From assembly GCA_963576725.1 (NCBI GenBank), contig OY755242.1, forward strand, positions 4,283,093-4,347,092: a stretch of 64,000 nt of DNA, written 5' to 3'. Shown here one piece after another: positions 42,501 through 54,500 of this stretch (position 1 is the first letter of the stretch; every line of letters starts with the position of its first letter). Source of the stretch: Azorinus chamasolen. Taxonomy: Eukaryota > Mollusca > Bivalvia > Cardiida > Solecurtidae. Made by a program: the position numbers and the translations under genes. The notes under the pieces are model-generated. The model did not search any database. It worked only from the letters and a program-made list of their open reading frames with translations, and was not told the origin of the DNA.

Positions 42501-45500
42501 ATATTTATGGTATTTCAGTATGGTATCTACAGTTCTATCCATTAGTTTAAGATAAACCTATCAAATTGCATTTAAAATAAACTACATGTAATTATGAATA
42601 TTTTATCAGTAATTAATCCAGGAACGTCTGATGGTGAGTTGTTCAGTTAAAGGTTTTAGCCTGCTGCTAGCATGATATTAACTGTAACTATATAATATTA
42701 TATTGATGGCAAATCCAGGTGATATTCTTTACATCTGGGTCGACTTTGTGTGCAAATGTCCAAATGGAAACCCTATCAGGTTCTACACTGTTTGTAACAC
42801 TTATTGTCAGCAATGTAGAATGGGCTCCAATGGATTACAAGCAGAGTGTAGAACAATTGATCTGATTCCACATTCTAAACACGGTGGCTGGTACTCCACT
42901 GTTGGCAAGGTCTCAAGTTTCTTGGATCTTAAGGCAGGTGGTAGCTAATGCATAACTTTCATTCTGCATTAAACAGCCACCTGCATTTCAAGACATACAT
43001 GTTATATAATTAAATACAGCAGGTTAAAAGTTGAAATTTACCCTGGCACTTTTAACAGAATTTAAAGGTCCATGTAGACCCTCTTCTATTCGCTAGTATC
43101 CACTTGTTAACTCTTTGCATGTTAAGTAATTTTTTGTCTGCAACAATTATGTGGTCTTTTTCAATTTATTTGCAAAAATATGGTCAAAATATCAAATATA
43201 TTTTATCCTGATGAGATGCCACATATAATGTGGTGTCCCATCTGGATCCAGAATGTTTGCATTCAGGTTACAATCAACGGTTTTGCCACTAGCATGCAAA
43301 GATTTAAACATGCATAACAAATAACCCCTAAACTGTTGAAGTAACCATGTCAGCTGGACAACACCTTCTACTCCTTCTGTTGATTTACCCATTGCACCTG
43401 TTGAAACTGCTATGGAAGTCGGATGACCAATTAACCCTTTACTCAATGAAGAACCTTTTAACCCTTTCGCTGTACTGTGTTTATTCCAGATTTCAATACC
43501 TTATGAATATTCATAGACAAAATATAAGTATAACAAGTATGGAAGGTGGCACATTGTAGCCATTTTAGAAAGTGAAGAAACAGAACTATCTGATTCCATT
43601 TACAAACAGAGCAGACCCTGATCAGATGGCTCCTATAGGAGCTGTCTGATCTGGGTCTTCTCTGTTTGCGAATGCATGAAAAGGTGTTTATATGAGGGAA
43701 AGGGTTAACACATTCTCTAACAGAGTATAATACCCAGATCTGATTGCTCATGATCATGTAAGAACGGTCTTATCAGAGACTGCCCTGTTTGCTCTTCATT
43801 CATCACATGGATCTGATTCAGATTTGATTTGGTTCTCAAAAACATTTTACCCTCTACTCAATGAATATTTATGTAACAGATAATTCATACATGAATATAA
43901 ATATAAGCTTAATAATTTATAATGGCATATAAAGAGAGAAAAGTTAGCTGCAGAATCACTGGTCTTTATATTTCTATAAACACTGGTCTTTATATTTCTA
44001 TAAACAAACAAAGCTGATCCTGTTCAAATGGCCCAGTACAGGAGCCCACTCTGATTTGGGTCCACTCTATATGCAAAGGTGTTGAAAGGCATAATGAAAT
44101 TATCTGTGGTGTAGAGAATTAACCCTTTTCTCCATAAATATGCCTTAAATCTACGCCTTTGCAAACAGAGTAGACCCAGATCAAATGTTTCATGTAGAAG
44201 CTGTTTGATCTGGGTCTGCACTGTTTGCTTATGATATAATACAGATGCGATTCTACAGTTAACCCTTTCCCTCTTATAAACGTGTTTTCACACATTTGCA
44301 AACAGAGTAGACCCAGATCAGACGGCTCCTAGAGGAGCCATCTGATCTGGGTCTGCTCTGTTTGCTTATGGAATTTGATAGATCTGTTTCTTTAGTTTCT
44401 TAACTGGTTACAATGTTCCACCTTCCATATTCATTGTAACTCTTTTGTTAATGAATATTCAGTAGGTATTGAAATTTGAAATAAACAGAGAACAGGGAAA
44501 GGGTTCAGAGGCCTGAGGAGACACCAAGCTACATGATGTCTCATCTAGGTACATGAAGGGTTGACTAATTGGACCAAGCTACACGGTGTCTGATCTATGT
44601 ACATGAAGGGTTGACTAATTCAACCAAAGCTTGCAAAGACTTCTCCAGACTTCATTCATTCTTCATGTCTCTCTTTATTGTGTACGGATTCTCCTACCCC
44701 AATCCTTCTGGTAAACAAACTTCTTTACTGAAATGTGAGAATGGATACAGGTAAAAGAACCTCCCTTGCTATATAAGGAATCTTTTATTTGACCTTTACC
44801 CCTTAGAGACACCTTTTGACAAACAGGGTAGACCGAAATAAGGCTGGTCCTTTATAGGAGCCATCTGACCGATGTCTGCTCTGTTTGCTTATAAAATACT
44901 TTTTATGATTCTATTATAATATGTGGCATAGCTATGTGTTAATTTGTTTTATATAACAATATGAAATGATTTGTTAACCTTTTCCTTCATATTTATAAAC
45001 ACTTTTTTGTGCCTTTGCACAAAGTAGACCCTGATCAAATGGCTCCTGTAGAAGCCATCTGATCAGGGTGTTCTCTGGTTGCAAATGAAATTTGATAGAT
45101 CTGTTTTTTTAGTTTCTAAAATGGCTACAATGTTCCACATTTCATAAAATTATTTCATTATAAATACTTGTAAATTGTTAACCCATTACCTCATAGGCTA
45201 TATTTTACTGTCTATTTGAATAAATCTACCGAAAAGGTGCATTTACTAGAGAAAAGGGAAACTTGTAGTTTTGAAACCATTGTGATAAATAGAGCATTTG
45301 CTCACAATGGTTTAATAAAGTGACAGAGGCGTCGCTATGGGGGTATTGGTTAAAGTGACTCAATTGAGAGCATAATTATGTGATACTGTACCTACTAACT
45401 ACTTACCCAATATGTTAACCCTTTATCTCATGAACATTCGTGTAAGAAATAATTGCATCATGAATATTAACTTAGCTGAAGTTGTATATGAATACAGGTA

Positions 45501-48500
45501 TATTTTATCATGGCAGAAACTGTAGATCAGCTCTGTATAATTCAATTGTATAAACAAACAGAGCAGACTCTGACCTAGTGGCTCGTATAGGAGTCATCTG
45601 ATCTGGATCTACTCTGTTTGCAAAGACATTAAAGGCATCTGTGTCGGGTAAAGGGTCAACACATGTACTGTTCTGAAGGAGTTCAATACGTTTTTTTCAG
45701 TAAAATTCAATCTCTGTGAAGCAGAGTCGCTCTGAAGCAGTCTTTTATAAGACAGGTTGTAGCTTGATGCAGGATGAAAGTAATGCAAAAAAAACTCTTA
45801 AAGGAGCTTTTTGTATTACTTACATTCTTCATTAGGCAAGAACCTGCTTCTCAAGACTCCACATTTTTCAGGTTTCAATGACATCTTAAGAGAGGTTGTA
45901 CTGTAGTGCATTGATGTACATAAAGATGTATTTGTATTTCATATACAATAAAACCTCTCTTAGAACCGGACGTTCAATTTAGTATAAATGTCGGTCTTGG
46001 GAGACAGGTGGCAGCTTAATGCAGGGTGAATGGCATGCAGGAAGCTTCTCTAGGAACTTTCTGCATGACTTCCACTCTGCATTAAGCAGCCACCTGCTTA
46101 ATAGTATCTAAATTCTTCTTTACTGGAATTCCGGTTTAGAGGGGTTATACTGTACACTGTTACTATACATTCTACTTTATATGCATTGGAGAGACAGGTA
46201 CCTCGAAACAGAGCAGAATAACAAGTTAATGATTTAATAATAATATCTGTATGTACAAGCTACACATTTGCATGAAGTCACTTATATTAACTGATGCATA
46301 TTTTCACATTTGCAAACAGAGTAGACCCAGCTCAGTGTACCCCTGTAAGAGCTGTCTGATCAGTCTGCTCTGTTTGTTTATAAAATAATACAGATAATAC
46401 AGATGTGGATCTATAGTTTCTGCTACATAATCATAGTCCTAAAGTAATGATTTCTTACCAGAGTATTCATTATCTCTTTGAGTACAGGCCATACATACAT
46501 CATCATTTGCAAACAGTGTAGAATAGGGAAGGTTAACTCTCTACGTGATTAATATTCATGGCTCTGCCCGTTGCGAATATCAATTAAATGATTTTCAAAT
46601 ATTGTTATGTAAATCAAGGGAGTATATTTTTGCTTTGACAATAACTGTAGAATGAGATATGCAAACAGCTAGCGCAAGCAGACCCTGATCAGATAGCTCC
46701 AACAGGAGCCATATGATATGGGTCTACTCTGTTTTCAAATGCATAAAAAATGTTTGTATGAGGAAAAAGGTTTATCCTTTGGATGCAGAATATTCAAATT
46801 GTTATAGCCCAATTAAGATTTTATTGGTAGAGTCCATTCGGTATGAATTGTGGATGATATGGAATGACAGTGCCGGCCCTGATCAGTCTCGGGGGACCTG
46901 TAAGAATCCTCTGATCTGGGTTGACACTGTATGCAAATGCGGGTACACTCGTTTCACATAATTATTCAACACCCATCTCAAGCTGACCCTGTTACTATAG
47001 GGGCTGTACAGCTGTCAAGTATATTGATAGGTTAGGTTGGGCTATTAAGATCTAGCATATCAGTCTGTGAGTCCGGCCATCTGTCTGACTTTCCATCACA
47101 CTTTAGAATGACAGAACTTTATTCGACAGGATGGATGAGCATTATAAACATGTTCATGCTTATGATATGCTGTAGAGTTATAGCCCTGGCTATAGGGATG
47201 TACAACATCTACCCAGTCACATGTATACGTTTTTAGTTCAAAGTAAAAGATTTAATTCAATCTAGGAATGCTATTTCTATTTCTCCTATCATGAGCAGAT
47301 TTCAGAGTAAATGTATTAACCCTTTACTCTATTTACAGTAGAACCTGTCTCAAGTGACTTTGAATTGATTAACCCTTTCCCTGTTCTATATTTATTACAA
47401 ATTCCAATACCTACTGAATATTCATGGACAAAATAGTTATAATGAAATATGGAAGGTGGAACATTGTAGCCATTTTAGAAAGTATAGAAACAGATTTATC
47501 AAATTCCATTAGCAAACAGAGCAGACCCTGATCAGACGGCTCCTCTAGGAGCCGTCTGACCTGTACGAAAACTTCCAGGCGGAATCCGCCTGGACAAAAC
47601 AGTGATTTTCCAGGCGGACTAAATTGTCCGTGTGAAAACAGCTCAGTTGACACGGATTGCTATTTTTAGTAACATTTAGGCGGAATATCACACGAAATAT
47701 TTAAATTAGTCCGGGTCATGTGACCTTATCCGTGCGGAATTCTTAAAAATCCGGGCGGAATCCTAAAAATTCCAGGCGGAATCTGAAAATATCCGTGAGG
47801 AATTTTGTGAAAATCCGTGTGGAATTTTAAAATGTCCAGGCGGAAAAAATTCCGGGCGGAATTTGAAACAAAAATCCAGGCGGAATTTGAAAAAAATCCG
47901 GGTGGAATGTGAAAATGTCCAGACGGACTTTTAAAAATCCGTGTGGATTTTTTTAAAAAATCCGTGAGGAATTTTTTTAAAAATCCGGCTGGAATCTGAA
48001 AATGTCCGGGTGGACTTTTTTAAAAATCCATGTGGACTTTTTTAAAAATCCAGGCAGAATTTTTAAAACCTATTGGCTTTTGAATATTATCTATCATATA
48101 TCACACAATGTTTACTAATATGCTAGTCATCTTTGGTCTATGAATCAGAAGAATTTTGTTGGAATCACAAAACCATACCATTAGGTGCACTTGGTAGGTG
48201 TAACATTATACTAATAATTTGCCATCCAGGATGGTACAATAACAAACATGTCAGTTTTAAAAATCAATTTTTATATGTAATTTCAACTGAAAACAGTTTT
48301 ATGAACAACAGAATATAGCCTTTTGCTCCATAAGGGCTGTTCCATTTAAATGTGTATGGGGGCAGGAAGGTACTTAAAATAACCCAGCTATGCATGGATG
48401 GGATTCCTTGCAAAAATGGTACTAATGTTTTTGTGAATTAGTAAAAAAACTTCTATGAGTGGGTGCCTTCCTGCACCCCACACACATTTAAATGGAACAG

Positions 48501-51500
48501 CCCTAAGCAATTTTATGGATTTGTCCAGTTTGAAAGCAATAGATCATTAACAAAGAATAAATTTAAATCATTAACACATATAAATTTGTTATCTTTATAT
48601 AGAACAAATAAAAACATTGACTAAAATCAAGGGGCTCGTCTTATGAAACGTCGTATGACAAAAATGGTCAAAAGTCAAACCTTTAAAATACATCTTATTT
48701 CTCAATCTAATCCTGTCTTTTGACATCTCTTTGTAATCGTCTTTTCAAGACGATTCCAGAGATGTCACAAGACAGGATTAGATGGAGAAATAAATAATAG
48801 TTCGAGAATTTTATAATTTGACTTACAACAACATTTGTCATGTTTCGTAAGATGGCCCCTAGGATACAAGTATAAGTTTTAGCTCACTGTGAGAAGCAAT
48901 TCTTTTATGCAACGGGCATATAAAATCCATGTCCCACAAGAGTGTTCAAAGGAATACATGTGTCACTAGTTGGGAGTAGTGTTAAAATTAAAACAAGATG
49001 TGTTTGTGAAACACTATGCCCCCTCGATATGATATTTGACCCAGAAGGATGGCCTTGATCTTGACATGTCACCCCTCAAACTGTGAAGCTCCATGGTGTA
49101 CTGGTTCAAAAGTTATGGCCAATGTTAAAGTCGGTGACCTTTGACCCGGAAAGATGACCTTGACATGTCATCCCTCAAAATGTCCGGCTTTATGAGATAC
49201 ATCTGCATGCCAAATATCAAGTCTCTGTCTGTACTGGCTCAAAAGTTATGACCAATGTTAAAGTTGCTGACAAACAAACACAATGAAGAAAATATTCCAA
49301 AATAGGGAATTAATATATTACATAAATACTGAAACTGCTCTGATCTAATATTTCGACCACTAAGGGCCTTTGTCACATGATAATCTTTGACAAAGGCCCT
49401 TAGTGGTCGAAATATTAGATCAGAGCAGTTTAAGTATTTATGACAAACAAACAGACGGGGCAAAAACAATATGCCCCCTGATCAAATCTGGGGGCATAAA
49501 AAAGTGTGACAGACAGAAAGAAAAGTGATCCCTATGTGGCACACTGCCTCTCGACAGGTGACACAAAAATCCATGTTTAACACATTCCCTCATAGTGACA
49601 CATTTGGTGCCATTGTGTTAAATAGAGTGTTTACTCCATAGGAGCAGATACTCTTATTTATCATAATGGTTTCCAAACTACACAATTCTAAATTCTCCAG
49701 TTCTATAGTTAATGCTCCTTTTCGGTAGATTTGTTCGAAGAGGTTGGGTCTAAAAATTGTCTAGGAGGAAATGGGTCTAAAAATTGTCAAGGAGGGAACG
49801 AGTTAAAGAGGAGGTCCCTACAATGATCGCATATTTTCAATAATATCATAAAACTTGGTATTTGTTATGCTCTATCATTATTATGAAGGTTCCCAATTTG
49901 AACTTATATCGAAAAATGCCCCTGTGATACAAATAAACCGATTTCATCAATAACTGATAATTTTTGTTCTACAACACAATATTATCGGCCTTTTCCGAAT
50001 ATTATTCTGCGTTTTGCCGATGATCACCCGATCCCTCCATTGTTTACGTAATAGCTTTCTCGGAAGTGGTCGGAGAATCGCAAATAGGGCGAACAGTTAA
50101 GAAACTAAAACTCAACCCAAATAAAACTGAAACATCGGGGAGTAAAACCGGGATCGGCGATATCAAACACATGGATGTTTTGTCATTATAAACGGTAATT
50201 GGATGGGGCTTTTTGTGATATACTACTTTTCAGCATATAAACAAACGAGTTTTGTTTATTTTAAGTGTTTATGAAACGCGTCAAATGTAGGGACATCCCC
50301 TTTACACATCTGGCCGAAGCACTGTTCTTTCAATTTTTTTCTGGCGTAGAACGTCTGTTCCGCCACCGCAAATAAATTGGAATAATCTTGGTAGAAAACC
50401 ATTAGACGATGCTACATACCAAATATCAAGATTTTTAAAGATTATCCTATGAAAAACTGACAAGCCCTTGGGCGGGGCCATTTTTGGTCCGGGGATTATA
50501 ATTTGATTAATCTTGGTAGAGGACCATTAAATAATGATACATACCAAATATTAAAGGTCTATAACTTATAATTTTAGAGACGAAGATTTTTTAAAGATTT
50601 TCCCATGAAAAATTGATAAGCCCCAGGGTGGAGTCATTTTTGTCCTGGGGGTCATAATTTGAACAATCTTAGCAGAGGACCATTAGATGATGCTACATAC
50701 TAAATGTCTATTCCTTACATTTTCAGAGAAGAAGATTTTTAAAGATTTTCCTATGAAAAACTGATAAGCCCTGGGGTGGGGCCATTTTTTGCCCCAGGGG
50801 TCATAATTTGAACAATCTTAGTAGAGGACGATTATATCATGCTACATACCAAATATCAAAGGTCTATGCCTTACAGTTTCAGAGAAGAAGATTTTTAAAG
50901 ATTTTCCTATGAAAAACTGATAAGCCCTGGGGTGGGGCCATTTTTGTCCTGGGGGTCATAATTTGAACAATCTTAGTAGAGGACCATTAGATGAAGCTAC
51001 ATACCAAATACCAAAGGTCTATGCCTTACATTTTCAGAGAAGAAGATTTTTAAAGATTTTCTTATGAACAACTGATAAGCCCTTGGGCGGGTCCATTTTT
51101 GGCCCAGGGGTCATAATTTGAACAATCGTAGTAGAGGACCATTACATCATGATGCATACCAAATATCAAAGGTCTATGCCTTACAGTTTCAGAGAAGATT
51201 TTAAAAGATTTTCCTCTGAAAAACTGATAAGCCCTAGGTTTTTGTCCTGGGGGTTATAATTTGAACAATCTTAGTAGAGGACCATTACATCATGCTACAT
51301 ACCAAATATCAAAGCTCTTGGCTTTGTGGTTCCAGAGAAGAAGATGTTTAAGTAAATTGTTGACGCCCACACATACACACAACGCACATACGCACGACAC
51401 CGGACATAGGATCATCCCAATAGCTCACCTTGGCACTTTGTGCCAGGTGAGCTAATAAAAAAGCCTTGGTAGGTAAAATGTTCATCATAAAATGAAAAGT

Positions 51501-54500
51501 ATTGTTTATCCACAATATATGTAACTAACCAAATCAAGTGTTCAATTTACTATAAGCAGCAGTGTTATCATTTTTATGCCCCCGCCTTTAGGGCATTAAG
51601 TTTTACCCTTGTCCATCAGTTTTGTCAAAGACTTCTTGACTTGTAAGCTGGAATTTTTCGATATTTGCTCTGAAGCATAATCATGGTGAATTGTACAGTG
51701 TCTCTCCTTTTCACATCTGTCGTTACTCAACTTCCTGTTTGTCGGCACTTTGATAGAATTTTGGTGATTGTTTAATGACAAAAGAAATCGTTAAAGATTT
51801 CTTGCCTTGTGTAAGCTGCAATGATTTGATATTTGGTCTGAAGTATAACCATAGTGTGTTGTACCGTGTCTCCCCATTTCAGGTCTGCCTTTCATCAACT
51901 TCCTGTTCGCCGACAATTGATTGAATTTTGGTGATTGTTTAACGACTTTTTTTGTCCAAAAAAAAAATGCAATTTAGAAAAACCTGACCTAGGCATTTGT
52001 GTCCTATGGTCCCATTTTCTTTTATTTACGTCTGGGTTTCATGGAAACCCATGCATCAGTACACTTTTGGTGATTGCCTGGATGATGTCTTCCTCCGGAG
52101 TCTTGCATTTCTCTTGCACATATTCTGAAATGTAAGAAAAAAAGAGAATATCGTAAATATTTAAATTCTTTCCCCACCTGATGTGAATTTAAAAGACTGT
52201 GGAAGAAATTTGCAAACAATCTTGGATCTAGATGTGCACCCTGCACCTTATCTCTATCCAAGGTATTTGACACTTGGATATATAGCGAAATATTGGATTT
52301 TTTTAAAAATTGTACCTGATATATTTATCTTTGCAAACAGTGTAGATACAGATAAAGAAGCTCTGAAGGAGCAATCGAATCTGGGTGTACTCAATAATTT
52401 GCTTGACAGAATATTGTATTCTGTTAATGGAAAACAAGTAAAAGATTAACAGTTACGTGTAAAAACAGTTACTGAGTCTTTATTCCACAGTAAAGTTAAG
52501 TTTTACTGCTATAGATGTACAGAATAACGGCAATAATTTAGCAGCAATTGTTTGAATCCTACAGGCTTGTGTGAGGGATATTCAGCATAGAGTGAAAGTC
52601 CTGTCATGAATACAATATTTAAATGTTGTTGCATTCATTCTCAGTGTTGTTATACCTTCTGATCCTTCGAGATCATGAATTTCAGTACTTCTTGTTCTGA
52701 AAATTGAATACCGCTTAAGCCGGTGCTAGGGGCGTGAACAGTGTTGCATTTTCAATTACTGTTCATGAGCAGACTCAATAAAACCGAGTCTGCAATTTTC
52801 TCTTTTTGTGTTGCAATTTTTGCTTTCGGGGGATCACCACCCTTCAGAATTTATCACATATAATTCAAGGCCTAAGGATTTGATTCATCCCAATTCATCC
52901 TCAAATTAATGATTTTTTGCTGCTATACCCAATGATATTTAAAGTAAATTATTTATTGTGCCCAACTTATTGTGTATTGGTGCATAGTTTATATTTGTAT
53001 TAATTTTATAATTTTTTTACATCAGGATCTTTATCAGATGCATTAAAACACATGTGAATTAAATATTGAGTTAAATGCACAGTACCAATCACTCAATATG
53101 CTGTTAACACTCCTTCCATCCAGGGCTGGCTTCTCCTTTGGCAGAGCTCCTAGACATTACTTCATCTGAGAAGTACACTGCATAACAGGCAAGTTTGTGC
53201 AGTGTCACTTCCTTTTGATGTCCAGCTGACAGAGATCTTTACACGATATCCTGGTAGCAGACCAGTCTCAACATCTGTACTGTCAGCCTTAAAATTAAAC
53301 ATTATCCAATAAGCACCAGTTACTAAAAAGTACTACATGTATACAAAGACTTATGATAAAATAGTGTCTTTATGAGTCTGCTGCAAATGACATGAGTTTT
53401 TAAACAGTGTCACAGCAAGGCATCAGTGAAATATTTCAACTATCTATAATTGCTGCAGAGTGTACTGTAAGTCTGTTTCAAAGAGTGTAGATCTTGATGA
53501 AACTGTCTGCTAAAATTGGTCAATCCTGTTTGCTTTAATTAGCCCAAACAACCACTGAACTTCATTAAAATATTATTCATGACCACTGCACGTAATTACA
53601 TTTTTCTAATGAAATTTTCATAAAAATGCTTTTATTAAAATCTTGCCAAGTGCTGAATATATTCTGCATATGCCTTGATCGTTTTGGACCGAATTTTGGC
53701 CGATTCTACCAAGGCCGAAACGGATCATGTCCGAAACGACCCGATGCCGTGTTGATGTTGTACATGAGCGGTCCTGTCGATGCATATGGTTTGGTTGTGA
53801 AGAAGAGTGCGCTGACACTTTGTACAAGTGCATGATTTAATAAATGCTTGTATTAATTTTGACTGTTTGAGATACAATTTCCAAACGAGTGTCTGTAACT
53901 TCTAAACTCGAGACCGGATATAACATCGTAACAGATAAATTAAGCCATCGACTTTCGTCAATAATTCAAACTTCCGACTTAAAACAATAACAATAAGTGG
54001 TATTTTATATACTGATACTCACCATTCATTCTTGCATGTACTTTTTGTAGCATATGGTGGACGTTTTCATTCAAATCGAGTCGATTTTCTTTATCGAGAG
54101 AAAACGTGTTTTTCAAAATGGCGCCGGTTCGGACTAACATGTGACCCCGAAATTTTGAATATTTAAGGCCGGATGCAATATGGTTAAAATTGTTTCCGAG
54201 ATATGACATATACATCAACATGAAGCTTAAAGTGCTTTTTCGTATGGTAGATGGTGCATTTTGAAAAAATGATAATTTTTCGAACAAAATGGATTAAACT
54301 TCGAGGGACTATATCTTTGCGTAGGAACAACCTAAATTCATGCACAGCTTGCAATTCGTCACACCCAAAACACTATTATCAAAGGACTGTGTGTACACAT
54401 GCATTTTTTACCCCCTGAAACTATAAGGCATAGACCTTTGATATTTGGTATGTAGCATGATCTAATGGTCCTCTACTAATATTGTTCAAATTATGACCCC

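Noticed and set aside
53626..53835. + strand 69-codon frame in the CpG-richer island
   Set aside because: It has a protein-like tail but no recognised family; both strands are open, as expected in a GC-richer stretch. Recorded only as an unassigned feature.
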